From: Bacteroidales bacterium
Lineage (GTDB): Bacteria > Bacteroidota > Bacteroidia > Bacteroidales > UBA932
NCBI GenBank assembly: GCA_016286385.1
Contig: JAEESO010000004.1
Span: forward strand, 62,001-126,000
Direction of reading: 5' to 3'
Length of the DNA: 64,000 nucleotides
In this document: one piece after another, positions 1 through 10,149 of the stretch
Numbering within the stretch: position 1 is the stretch's first letter
Layout of the letters: each line of letters starts with the position of its first letter
Program-made: the position numbers and the translations under genes
The notes under the pieces: generated by a model
The model's database searches: none
The model's input: only the letters and a program-made list of their open reading frames with translations
What the model was told of the DNA's origin: nothing

Positions 1-1
1 T

Positions 2-2458
2 GTTGTGATGATCACCACCCGCCGCGGTAAGGGCGATGGCAAGATCAGCTACTCATACCAGCTCTCTTCCCAGAGCCTTGGCAAGACTCCCAAGGTGATG
101 AACGCGGAGCAATACCTCCAGTTCTACCTTGAGAAGGGTAACTTCACCCTCAACGATGTCTACACCAAGTGGGATCAGAAGACCAATACCGACTGGATCA
201 AGGAATCTTATGAGAATTCCTTCATGCATCACCATAACCTCACCTTCCAGGCCGGTAACGACCGCGGAAGCCTCTACATCTCCGGCTCCTACCTGGACAA
301 CAACGGTATGTTCAAAGGCGATGCCGATGTCTACAACCGTGTAACCGGTATGGTCAACGCTTCCTGGAAATTCAAGCCCTGGCTGGACATCCAGACCAAC
401 AACCAGGTAGAGTACTACAAGGCCCGTTCGATATCTGAAGGTTCCGACTACGGCTCTGCAGTTCTGGGCGCCCTTCAGCTTGACCCCATGACTCCTGCAG
501 TCTATGAAATCGGCCAGGAGCCTGATTTCATCAAGCAGTACCTTAACGACGGCAAGGTCCTCCTCCGTGACGAGTTTGGCCGCGTCTATGGTATCTCCCA
601 GTTCCTTATCTCCGAGAACGTGAACCCTCTGGTCCAGCGTGACCGCAGCTACGGCGTTTCAAAGGGCTTCAATATCAACGGTGCCACCGCCATCAATTTC
701 CGCCCCATCCCCGAGCTCACCTTCACTTCCCGCCTGGGATATCGCCTCAGCTCCGGTGACTCCTACAGCTACAGCCACGACTACTTTGTGAATGAAGGTT
801 ATGCCCACCAGTATTTCATGAGCGTAAACTCATCAACTTCCAACAGCATGTACTATCAGTGGGAGAACTTTGTGAACTGGTTCCACCAGTTTGGCAAGCA
901 CAGCGTCAGCGCCATGGCCGGTGTCTCCTACAGCCAGAACCGCGGCTACAGCACCTCCGGCGGCGTTACCGGTACCGATAACGGCGGCGTAGTTGACTTT
1001 GGTCTCAAGAGAGACGACCCTCTGTTCTACTACATCAGCCAGGCTACTCCTACCGCTACCAAGAACATCAACGGCGGCCAGGAAAGCTATACCCGCAAGT
1101 ACTCATACTTCGGCCGTGTAGGCTGGGGCTTCATGAACCGCTATAACGTTCAGGCTACCCTTCGTGCTGATGCTGCCGACCTCTCCGTCCTTCCCAAGCC
1201 CATGCGCTGGGGCTTCTTCCCCTCCGTATCAGGTGGTTGGACTATGTCAGAGGAAGATTTCTTCTCAGGCATCAAGTCTGTCGTCAACTTCGCCAAGCTC
1301 CGTCTAAGCTGGGGCCAGAACGGTTCCATCGCAGGTCTGGGCGGCTATCAGTACGCCAACGACATCACCTCTTCAGGTCAGTATCCTACCGGCCTCGTCA
1401 ACGCTGACGGCTCCTTCCAGTATATTATCGGTTACGCTCCTTCAGCTTCCGGTAACCAGGAGCTCAAGTGGGAAACCTCAGAGCAGTTCAACGTAGGTCT
1501 GGACCTCCGTTTCCTCCAGGACCGCCTGGCCGTAACCTTCGACTGGTTTGACAAGGCTACCAAGGACCTGATCGTAACCGGTATCACCACTTCCACCATC
1601 GTGGGTATCGGCGCATCTCCCATGAATGCCGGTAACATCGACAACCAGGGTGTTGAACTTGAAATCCGCTGGAAAGACCAAATTGGTGATTTCAACTACG
1701 GCGTAAGCGCCAATTTCTCTACCCTTAAGAACAAGGTTACCTATCTCCATCCCACCCTTAAGAACGGTATCGACGGCACCGGTGTCCGTAACTACGGCTC
1801 CGTAACCCGTTTCGAGATTGGTTATCCTGCATGGCACCTCTATGGTTATGAATATGCCGGTGTAAAGCCGGAGACCGGTGAGGCCCTCTTCAATGCTTAC
1901 GATGCAGAAGGCAACCTTCAGCCCGAACCTACCACCACTCCCGACGATGACGACAAGCGTCACCTCGGCTCCGGTATCCCTACCTATAACTATGGTGTCA
2001 CCCTCAACGCAGGTTGGAAGGGAATCGACTTCCTGATGTTCTTCACCGGCGCAGGCGGAAACAAGATCCTCAATGCTCTCAGCAACGTTGACTATCCTAC
2101 CAACCGTCTCGCAGTCCTTACCGAAGATCGCTGGACTCCCACCCACACCACTGCCATGATGCCTGCTGCAACAGCGGCCAACTACACCCAGTTCCTTATC
2201 TCTGACGGTGTGGTTTACGACGCCAGCTACCTCAAGATCAAGCAGATCCAGCTTGGTTACAACTTCCCCAAGAAGCTCCTCCGCAAGGTTTTCGTAGAGA
2301 ACCTCCGCATCTATGCTTCCCTTGACGACTGGTTCACCTTCACCAAGTATCCCGGCTTCGATCCCGAGATCATCGGCCAGGGTGCCGGAATGGGTGTTGA
2401 CAAGGGGAACTATCCTACCTCCAGAAAGGTTGTATTCGGTGTTAATCTCACTTTCTAA
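2..2458 (+). CDS. SusC-like TonB-dependent outer membrane receptor, 5' truncated by window edge
   Basis: This is the C-terminal part of a SusC/RagA-family TonB-linked outer membrane transporter. Such proteins form a 22-strand barrel that pairs with a SusD lipoprotein lid and imports oligosaccharides into the periplasm. The reading frame is open at the left edge. The first residues, VVMITTRRGKGDGK, match the conserved end of the plug domain (normally G-x-I-x-I-T-T-K-x-G), so the signal peptide, carboxypeptidase-like domain and most of the plug lie outside the window. About 818 residues remain, mostly aromatic-rich barrel strands, ending in VVFGVNLTF with the terminal Phe usual for outer membrane barrels. 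An apparent start inside the plug motif is not the real start. The gene lies 12 bases upstream of the susD homologue and is almost certainly cotranscribed with it. The family call is secure; the substrate is inferred from downstream esterases and GH3. Confidence 0.96.
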   Translation, partial: VVMITTRRGKGDGKISYSYQLSSQSLGKTPKVMNAEQYLQFYLEKGNFTLNDVYTKWDQKTNTDWIKESYENSFMHHHNLTFQAGNDRGSLYISGSYLDNNGMFKGDADVYNRVTGMVNASWKFKPWLDIQTNNQVEYYKARSISEGSDYGSAVLGALQLDPMTPAVYEIGQEPDFIKQYLNDGKVLLRDEFGRVYGISQFLISENVNPLVQRDRSYGVSKGFNINGATAINFRPIPELTFTSRLGYRLSSGDSYSYSHDYFVNEGYAHQYFMSVNSSTSNSMYYQWENFVNWFHQFGKHSVSAMAGVSYSQNRGYSTSGGVTGTDNGGVVDFGLKRDDPLFYYISQATPTATKNINGGQESYTRKYSYFGRVGWGFMNRYNVQATLRADAADLSVLPKPMRWGFFPSVSGGWTMSEEDFFSGIKSVVNFAKLRLSWGQNGSIAGLGGYQYANDITSSGQYPTGLVNADGSFQYIIGYAPSASGNQELKWETSEQFNVGLDLRFLQDRLAVTFDWFDKATKDLIVTGITTSTIVGIGASPMNAGNIDNQGVELEIRWKDQIGDFNYGVSANFSTLKNKVTYLHPTLKNGIDGTGVRNYGSVTRFEIGYPAWHLYGYEYAGVKPETGEALFNAYDAEGNLQPEPTTTPDDDDKRHLGSGIPTYNYGVTLNAGWKGIDFLMFFTGAGGNKILNALSNVDYPTNRLAVLTEDRWTPTHTTAMMPAATAANYTQFLISDGVVYDASYLKIKQIQLGYNFPKKLLRKVFVENLRIYASLDDWFTFTKYPGFDPEIIGQGAGMGVDKGNYPTSRKVVFGVNLTF

Positions 2459-2470
2459 TCTGGATGCCTT

Positions 2471-4048
2471 ATGAAAACTAAATATTTCATTCTTTCCATA
2501 CTGACTGCAGTCCTGGCCCTTTCTTCCTGCTCCAAACTTCTGGACATCCCCCGCAAGGCTGCCATCGACTACGATACTTATTACAAGACAGACGAAGAGA
2601 TTGAGTCTGCTGCCATCACCATGTACAGCGACGTCCGTGGCTGGTACTACAATGTGATGCTTGTCAAGAACATCCTCTCCGACGACTATTTCGCCGGCGG
2701 CGCAGCCCACGGTGACAACGCCCAGATGGACGCCCTTGGTGAATTCGGCTTCAACTCTGAGTCAGAGCAGATTCAGGGCTCCTTCAGCGGCTACTACGGC
2801 CTTATCTATCACGCAAACGTCGTTATCGGCCATATCAATCCCAAGCAGAGCAAAGCTGCAGCACGTGCTGTTGCAGAGGCACACCTTTTCCGTGGCTGGG
2901 CTTACTTTGAGCTCACCACCCTATGGGGCAATCCTCCCATCGTAGACCATGAGCTTTCTCCTTCAGAGTATGCTAAGGGTAACGGCTCAACCGAGGATCT
3001 TTGGAAACTGGTGGAGGATGACCTCACCTACGCCATCAATTCCGGCGCCCTTGCACACAAGACTTCCCTTAATGACAACACCTGCTGGCGTGTCACCGAG
3101 GAATTTGCAAAGGCTCTCCTTGGCAAGGCATACCTGTGGATGGCATGGGCCCTCGATGACAAATCTTACTATCAGAAGTCTGCCACTCAGCTGGACGCTG
3201 TCGTAAATTCCAATCTCTACGACCTTTGGACCGGCGGCCCTTACGGTGATATGCGTCACCAGGCTTACAAGATGAACTGCGAAGACCTGTTCGAGAGCAT
3301 CCGTGTTAACGATCCCGACAACTCCGGTGATAACTTCGACTTCTATGGCGCAATGGTCAGCTGGCGTAGCTCCGGTGGTGAAATGACCATCCCCGAGAAC
3401 GTCGCAGGTACCGGCGGCTGGGGCTTCATGGTTCCCACCGAGGAACTCCTTGAAGCTTTCCAGACATGGGAGAAAGGTCCCAACAGCTATCGCCGCACCG
3501 AGACTCTCAAGACCTATGACGAGCTCAAGGCCATGGGCGTTCAGTGGAACACCGTAACTCTTTCTACCGGCATCTTTAACTGGAAGGGCCGTTTCCTCAC
3601 CGAGGACCTCTCCTTCTATGCCATGATCAACTACAAGAACCCGCTGTGGATGCGTTTCGCAGAGGTCCTTCTCCTTGGTGCCGAGGCTAACTTCGAGGCC
3701 GGCAATACCGATCTTGCCCTCACTTACATCAACCGCATACGTACGCGCGCCAAGCTTCCCGATCTCAGCGCCGGAGAACTTAACCTGGATGCCATCAAGA
3801 TGGAAAAACGTCTTGAACTCTGCGGTGAAGGTCAGCGTTATCAGGACATCCTCCGTTGGGGTGATGCCTATGATCTCCTGAAAGAGACCGGTAAGGTTTA
3901 TCCTACCATGGAAACCAACGGTGTTGTGAAATATGTCCCTACAGGCCGTTCGGAGTATGGCTTCAAGAAGGGCAAGCACGAGCGTCTCCCTTATCCTTAC
4001 ACGGAGACTATGCTCAACAAGGTAATTCAGCAGAATCCCAACTATTAA
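2471..4048 (+). CDS. SusD/RagB family nutrient-binding surface lipoprotein
   Basis: The protein has 525 residues and is a SusD homologue, the surface lipoprotein that caps the SusC barrel and captures glycan. It begins with a lipoprotein signal peptide whose lipobox (L-S-S-C) puts the lipidated Cys at residue 20. The mature start SKLLDIPRKAAIDYDTYY and the helical TPR-like segments (for example the AEAHLFRGWAYFELTTLWG region and the LGAEANFEAGN region) are typical of the family, as is the C-terminal LPYPYTETMLNKVIQQNPNY ending. Length is normal for the family. It follows susC by 12 bases and precedes a further surface lipoprotein by 12 bases, the usual susC-susD-susE order. Which glycan it binds cannot be read from the sequence. 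Confidence 0.96.
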   Translation: MKTKYFILSILTAVLALSSCSKLLDIPRKAAIDYDTYYKTDEEIESAAITMYSDVRGWYYNVMLVKNILSDDYFAGGAAHGDNAQMDALGEFGFNSESEQIQGSFSGYYGLIYHANVVIGHINPKQSKAAARAVAEAHLFRGWAYFELTTLWGNPPIVDHELSPSEYAKGNGSTEDLWKLVEDDLTYAINSGALAHKTSLNDNTCWRVTEEFAKALLGKAYLWMAWALDDKSYYQKSATQLDAVVNSNLYDLWTGGPYGDMRHQAYKMNCEDLFESIRVNDPDNSGDNFDFYGAMVSWRSSGGEMTIPENVAGTGGWGFMVPTEELLEAFQTWEKGPNSYRRTETLKTYDELKAMGVQWNTVTLSTGIFNWKGRFLTEDLSFYAMINYKNPLWMRFAEVLLLGAEANFEAGNTDLALTYINRIRTRAKLPDLSAGELNLDAIKMEKRLELCGEGQRYQDILRWGDAYDLLKETGKVYPTMETNGVVKYVPTGRSEYGFKKGKHERLPYPYTETMLNKVIQQNPNY

Positions 4049-4060
4049 TAGTTCCGCCCT

Positions 4061-5860
4061 ATGAAAAAGACTTTATTTTTCTCAATATTTGCAGCGGCCC
4101 TTGCGCTGGTCTCCTGCGTGAAGTCGGAGCTTGATCCTATCAGCAAGGATAATCCTGTCTTCCCTGAATCTACAGTGATTGAGGCTACCTCTCTCACTTC
4201 CTGTGTTGCAGAGAAAGATGGCGAAGGCCGCAGGGTCTTCACCCTTGATCTGACCGACGGCACCACCCCCGTCCATATGGTTCTCATCGGCAATAAGTAT
4301 TTCCTTACTGCCAACCAGTATACCGAAGCTCTTGACGCTGTTGCCAAGAACGGTAACTTCGTCCAGGGAAAGACCACCCTTGGCGGCAAGAACATCAAAC
4401 AGGGTTACATCAACGTTTCCCTTCTTGAAGAGACAGAGACAGAGGCCGGCTGTGAGAACAGCTATGCCATAGCTGCCGTTATTTTCCTTGAGGACGGTGC
4501 ACCTTACAAAGTGAACTGGACCGGCAAGATTGCCTTCGAGAAAGACGCCGTTCTTGCTCCCACCCTGTTCTACACCGACACCATTGCTGCAGACTGCACC
4601 CTTGAGGACGGATCAACTCCTGTTCCTGAAGTTGAGTCCCACACCCTGGTACTGAAAGACGCCGCCGGCGAATTTGCTGCTCAGATCAAACTCATCCGTG
4701 CCACCGGTACCAAGACTTCCCAGCTTGAAGGTGAGTACACTGTCAAGGAGTACGCGCATGAGGACTTCTCTGCCGGCAACGGCTTTGACCTTGGCGTAAT
4801 GTTCGGCATGCCTGCCGGTTCATTTGTAATCGGCACCTACTTCTTTGTGGATGGTGCTCTTGTGATTGTCGAACCTGGTGCAAAGATTACCGTAACCGAT
4901 ATGGGCAACGGAATCTACTCCATCGACGGCTCCGACTTCAGCTTCCTTACCGCTCCGGAGGGTTATGTCCCCGGCGCAGGCCCTGTCTATGACATGACCG
5001 ATACCGTGGCCAAGGACTGCACCCTGGAAGATGGCTCCACCCCTGTAGAGGATGTTGAGTCCCACACACTTGTCCTGACCGATGCCGACAATGCATTTGT
5101 TGCTCAGATCAAGCTCATCCGTGCCCTTGGCACAACCGACCTCTCCGGTAGCTACACCGTTAAGGAGTATGCACACGAAGACTTTGCCGCAGGCAATGGC
5201 TTCGACCTTGGCGCTATGTTCGGAATGCCTGCAGGCAGTATGGTAATCGGCACTTACTACGTGGGTGAAGAGGGTATCGTTATAGTAGAACCCGGTGAGA
5301 CCATCGAGGTTTCCAAGATTTCCGACGATACCTATAAGTTTGAAGGCTCTACCGGTTGGGCATTCTCCGGAAAACTCAATGCGGCAGATCCTACTCCCGA
5401 TCCCGATCCTCAGCCCGGCGACGAAGACGTGGTAACCCTTACCGATTTCCTGTCCCTTACCGACTACAATGGCATGGGCGCAAAGCTTGTCGGCCTTGAA
5501 CTTGCAACAACCGGATTTACCTATACTCCTGCAGACTGGGTAACCACTTACGCACCTACATATACTGTGGATGGTAACTTCCTCAAGATTGAATTCTTCT
5601 CTGAGGATGGTACGGTTGCTCCCGGAACATACACTCCTTCAGTTGACGCCAATAACGTGGCTGCCGGTGAATTCAAGACCGGTTCTGACGGATGGGGTGG
5701 TGCTAACGGTTCTGCCTGGTACACTGTTGCTTCAGGCGCTGCTACTTATGCTGTCATTAACGACGGCAGCGTGACCGTAGCCAAGGAGGGTGATGTCTAT
5801 ACCATTGAGGTAAAGTCTACCGCCCTCAACGCAAAGTACGTAGGTAAACTGTCCAAGTAA
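4061..5860 (+). CDS. SusE-position surface lipoprotein with internal repeats, probable glycan-binding
   Basis: The 599-residue lipoprotein (lipobox L-V-S-C, Cys19) sits where a SusE/SusF-type surface glycan-binding protein is expected in a polysaccharide locus. I do not recognise a named family. Residues about 171-295 and 310-440 are clear tandem copies that share CTLEDGSTPV, VESHTLVL, Q-I-K-L-I-R, YTVKEYAHEDF, AGNGFDLG and MFGMPAGS. More divergent copies of the same strand pattern seem to lie at about 45-160 and 465-598, which would make four beta-sandwich units. A Pro/Asp-rich linker (about 443-455) separates the third and fourth. The stop codon overlaps the ATG of the next gene by one base, so translation is probably coupled. 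Binding of the locus polysaccharide is inferred from position and lipidation only. Confidence 0.8.
   Translation: MKKTLFFSIFAAALALVSCVKSELDPISKDNPVFPESTVIEATSLTSCVAEKDGEGRRVFTLDLTDGTTPVHMVLIGNKYFLTANQYTEALDAVAKNGNFVQGKTTLGGKNIKQGYINVSLLEETETEAGCENSYAIAAVIFLEDGAPYKVNWTGKIAFEKDAVLAPTLFYTDTIAADCTLEDGSTPVPEVESHTLVLKDAAGEFAAQIKLIRATGTKTSQLEGEYTVKEYAHEDFSAGNGFDLGVMFGMPAGSFVIGTYFFVDGALVIVEPGAKITVTDMGNGIYSIDGSDFSFLTAPEGYVPGAGPVYDMTDTVAKDCTLEDGSTPVEDVESHTLVLTDADNAFVAQIKLIRALGTTDLSGSYTVKEYAHEDFAAGNGFDLGAMFGMPAGSMVIGTYYVGEEGIVIVEPGETIEVSKISDDTYKFEGSTGWAFSGKLNAADPTPDPDPQPGDEDVVTLTDFLSLTDYNGMGAKLVGLELATTGFTYTPADWVTTYAPTYTVDGNFLKIEFFSEDGTVAPGTYTPSVDANNVAAGEFKTGSDGWGGANGSAWYTVASGAATYAVINDGSVTVAKEGDVYTIEVKSTALNAKYVGKLSK
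4571..5380 (+). repeat. Two in-frame tandem repeats within the SusE-position lipoprotein
   Basis: Two copies, about 4571-4945 and 4988-5380, encode the same roughly 125-residue unit and are also alike at DNA level (both contain a run coding CTLEDGSTPV and another coding KEYAHEDF). The second copy has two or three fewer residues in the loop after the Q-I-K-L-I-R strand. Confidence 0.85.
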
Positions 5861-6678
5861 TGAGAATACGTCATTATATCCTTGCTCTGGCATTGGGGGC
5901 CCTGGCCCTCGGTGCCTGCAGCAAGCAGGATAAAACCAAAGAGGAAGGAAAGGATCCCAATCAGACCATCCTGGACCTTTTGAAAGGGGAGGATAAGCTG
6001 TATCAGGACCTTACCATCACAAGCAAGAACCTGAGCCGCAAGATGACATACTCTGTATGGCTTCCGGGCGGCTATGACGAGAGCAAGACATATCCCTTCC
6101 TGTACCTGCTTCACGGTTACGAACAGGGAGACCAGGCCCATCTTGACCGCTGCTGGGTGGAAAAGGGTAACGCCCGCGAGATTGCCAAGGCATATGTCAA
6201 GGACGGCGGCGTTCCCATGATCATAGTGATGCCCAACGGCCTTTCCATGTTCTACAGCGGTTCCTATGAGCCTTACTTTGAGGAAGAACTTATGCCCTTT
6301 GTGGAGGAAGCATTCCACGGAAACGGCAAGCGTGCAATAGCCGGACTTTCCATGGGAGGTTACGGAACAACGCTCCACGCCCTCAAATATCCCCAAAAAT
6401 TCACTTACGCCTACGCAATGAGCCCGGCGGTTTCCGGTGATATGAGAGTTTTCATTGATGCCCAGGCCGATAAGAGCGTGTTCCCGGCATTCACCTTCGA
6501 GGTGGGTAACCAGGACACCACCGTCAACAATGGAGAAACCATGAACCTTGCCGATTATATGAAGGAGCAGGGTCTTACGGTGGAATACATTGCCCGCGAC
6601 GGCATCCATTACTGGGATTTCTGGCAGGAGTGCCTTCCCAAGGCCCTTGCAAAGGCAGGTGAATCATTCAATAAGTAA
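5860..6678 (+). CDS. CE1-type esterase lipoprotein without CBM48
   Basis: The 272-residue alpha/beta-hydrolase belongs to the esterase D / feruloyl-acetyl xylan esterase group (CE1-like). It is a predicted lipoprotein (L-G-A-C, Cys20), so it is probably anchored at the cell surface or periplasmic face. The nucleophile elbow G-L-S-M-G-G gives Ser164. A likely triad is completed by Asp219 (in GNQDTT) and His250 (in GIHYW). The oxyanion-side motif LLHGYEQ follows the family pattern of hydrophobic-HG. Unlike the three other esterases in the operon it lacks the N-terminal beta-sandwich domain. It starts inside the stop codon of the previous gene and ends 6 bases before the next start. It probably removes acyl or feruloyl groups from the polysaccharide; the exact ester is not determinable here. 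Confidence 0.88.
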   Translation: MRIRHYILALALGALALGACSKQDKTKEEGKDPNQTILDLLKGEDKLYQDLTITSKNLSRKMTYSVWLPGGYDESKTYPFLYLLHGYEQGDQAHLDRCWVEKGNAREIAKAYVKDGGVPMIIVMPNGLSMFYSGSYEPYFEEELMPFVEEAFHGNGKRAIAGLSMGGYGTTLHALKYPQKFTYAYAMSPAVSGDMRVFIDAQADKSVFPAFTFEVGNQDTTVNNGETMNLADYMKEQGLTVEYIARDGIHYWDFWQECLPKALAKAGESFNK

Positions 6679-7896
<1,218 letters not shown>

Positions 7897-7899
7897 TTT

Positions 7900-10146
7900 A
7901 TGAAACGCTGTGTAATACTTGCTGCCGCCCTCCTGGCGGCAGCTTGCAATACTCCGAAATCGGCCCAGGACAGGCTGACGGTCAATGATGCACGCATCAA
8001 CGCCATCATCGCCCAGATGACTCTGGAGGAGAAGGTGGAGATGCTGCACAGCAAGACCAACATGTCTTCCGCAGGCGTAGAGCGCCTTGGGATTGCCGAT
8101 ATCAATTATGCCGACGGTCCCTTCGGAATACGCGAGGAAGGCCGGCCGGACGGCTTCATGAGCGCCGGCTGGACCCTTGACAGCGCTACTTTCTTTCCCA
8201 CCGGCAGCGCCCTTGCAGCCACCTGGAGTGAGGAATTGGCCTATAAATACGGCTCCGGAATGGGTAAGGAGGCACGCCTCCGCGGCAAGGACGTAATCCT
8301 TGGCCCGGCGGTGAATATCCAGCGCCTGCCCGTCGGCGGCCGCACATATGAATACCTCAGCGAGGATCCTGTCCTTTCCGCCGCGCTTGCCCTTGAGTAT
8401 ACAAAGGGCTGCCAGGATGAAGGAACGGCGGTATGCATCAAGCATTTTGCCGTGAATAACCAGGAGACCAACCGCGGCAGCGTGAATGCCATCCTGAGTG
8501 AGCGCACCCTGCGTGAGATATACCTCAAGCCCTTCGAGCGCGCCATCATTGAAGGCGGCGCCATGAGCGTGATGCCGGCCTACAACAAGGTGAACGGAGA
8601 TTACTGCTCGGAGAACGAGCACCTTCTCAACGAGATTCTCCGCGGGGAGTGGGGGTTCAAGGGTATGACCGTTTCGGACTGGGGCGGCACTCACAGCACT
8701 ATGGGAGCAATGCTGCATGGCCTGAACGTCCAGATGACCGGCTCAAACTATCTTGGCCAGCCCGTCATAGACTCTATCGCAACCGGCGCCCTCACGGAGG
8801 AAATGGTGGATGAGAAAGTGCGTCAGATCCTGAGGGTCCGCTTTGCAGTGAAGCCCGTTCCGGCCGATGTCGCAAACACAGTTATGACTTCCCAGCCCGA
8901 GTGCCAGCAGATTGCCCTTGACGTAGCACGTAAGGCCGTCGTCCTTCTGAAGAACGAGAACGGCGTCCTCCCTGTCTCAAAGGATGTGAAAAAGATAGCC
9001 GTAATCGGCCAGAATGCCGTCCTGAAGGTTCAGAGCGGCGGAATGGGCGCAGGCGTGAAGGCCCTCTATGAGGTTACACCCCTTGAAGGCATCACCAGGC
9101 GCGCCGGGGCCGATATCGAGGTGGTTTACGCCCCCGGCTACAGGAACTATGCACGCCGTATGTGGGGCCCCCAGGAACTGGGTCCCCTTGAGACCTCCAG
9201 GATTGACGAACCCGCAGACCCTGAACTTCTTGCCCAGGCTGTGGAACTGGCTTCATCGGCCGATCTTGTCATTTTCTTCGGAGGTACCAACAAGACCATC
9301 GAGACCGAGGGAAGCGACCGTAAGGACATCAAACTTCCCTGCGGCCAGGAAGAACTGGTCCAGGCCCTTTATGAGGCCAATCCCTCTCTTGTGAGCGTTC
9401 TCATCTCCGGCGGTCCCACGGACCTTCAGGTGCTTGAGAAAGTGTCCCCGGCCATCGTTCAGGGCTGGTGGAACGGTACTGAAGGCGGTACGGCCCTTGC
9501 CGAGGTCCTGTTTGGAGACATCGCCCCTTCAGGTAAGCTTCCCTTCACCTTCCCCGTGAAGCTTGAGGATTCCCCGGCATTTGCGCTTGGGAATTTCCCC
9601 GACAAGAATGTAGGCGGAGACCTCTTCACGCTTATGTTCCGCCCGGACGTCCTGGCGATGAGCCCTGAGGAGCGTCAGGCTTTCATAGCATCGCTGCCAC
9701 AGCCTGAGTCCCGCTACACCGAAGAGTTCTATGTGGGTTACAGATGGTTCGATACCAAGGAAGTAAAGCCTATGTATGCCTTTGGCCACGGCCTCAGCTA
9801 TGTAGACTTTACTTATGGCCCCCTGAAGGCAAAAGCCGGTTCCAATGGCGTGAAAGTGAGTTTCAACCTGAAGAATGAAGGCAATATGCCGGCCGATGAA
9901 GTAGTTCAGCTCTATGTCCGCCGCGTGGACTCGGAGGTTGAATGGCCCGTAAAGGAACTCAAGGCCTTCAGGCGTGTGAGCCTCAGGGCAGGGGAGTCCA
10001 GGAGCATCACCCTTGAGGTGGCGCTGGACAACCTCCGTTACTGGGACGAGAGAGCCTGTGCCTGGGCACTTGAGCACGGCAGGCTTGAACTACTTGTAGG
10101 ATCGGCCTCCGATGATATCCGTCAAACAGCAGAAGTAAGTATTTAA
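7900..10146 (+). CDS. GH3 family beta-glycosidase lipoprotein (beta-glucosidase/beta-xylosidase type)
   Basis: The 748-residue glycoside hydrolase family 3 enzyme is a retaining exo-beta-glycosidase that trims oligosaccharides. A short lipoprotein signal (lipobox A-A-A-C, Cys16) leads into the GH3 TIM barrel (MTLEEKVEMLHSK...), with the conserved substrate loop KHFAVNNQETNR. The catalytic nucleophile is Asp260 in V-S-D-W. The second GH3 domain begins near residue 345 (KAVVLLKNENGVLPV). A fibronectin type III-like C-terminal domain carries the usual EVVQLYVRRV strand. Length fits the three-domain bacterial enzymes. Four bases separate it from each neighbour. The context of CE1 esterases points to xylo-oligosaccharides, but beta-glucosidase activity cannot be excluded. 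Confidence 0.94.
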   Translation: MKRCVILAAALLAAACNTPKSAQDRLTVNDARINAIIAQMTLEEKVEMLHSKTNMSSAGVERLGIADINYADGPFGIREEGRPDGFMSAGWTLDSATFFPTGSALAATWSEELAYKYGSGMGKEARLRGKDVILGPAVNIQRLPVGGRTYEYLSEDPVLSAALALEYTKGCQDEGTAVCIKHFAVNNQETNRGSVNAILSERTLREIYLKPFERAIIEGGAMSVMPAYNKVNGDYCSENEHLLNEILRGEWGFKGMTVSDWGGTHSTMGAMLHGLNVQMTGSNYLGQPVIDSIATGALTEEMVDEKVRQILRVRFAVKPVPADVANTVMTSQPECQQIALDVARKAVVLLKNENGVLPVSKDVKKIAVIGQNAVLKVQSGGMGAGVKALYEVTPLEGITRRAGADIEVVYAPGYRNYARRMWGPQELGPLETSRIDEPADPELLAQAVELASSADLVIFFGGTNKTIETEGSDRKDIKLPCGQEELVQALYEANPSLVSVLISGGPTDLQVLEKVSPAIVQGWWNGTEGGTALAEVLFGDIAPSGKLPFTFPVKLEDSPAFALGNFPDKNVGGDLFTLMFRPDVLAMSPEERQAFIASLPQPESRYTEEFYVGYRWFDTKEVKPMYAFGHGLSYVDFTYGPLKAKAGSNGVKVSFNLKNEGNMPADEVVQLYVRRVDSEVEWPVKELKAFRRVSLRAGESRSITLEVALDNLRYWDERACAWALEHGRLELLVGSASDDIRQTAEVSI

Positions 10147-10149
10147 CAT

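Noticed and set aside
1478..2710. 410-codon open frame on the minus strand across the susC/susD junction
   Set aside because: It lies antisense to two clear family members, has no recognisable domain and no promoter. It is a by-product of biased codon use.
4571..5380. Tandem repeats as a possible CRISPR or non-coding array
   Set aside because: The repeats are in frame, about 375 bases long and encode a duplicated protein domain; no CRISPR-like spacing exists anywhere in the window.
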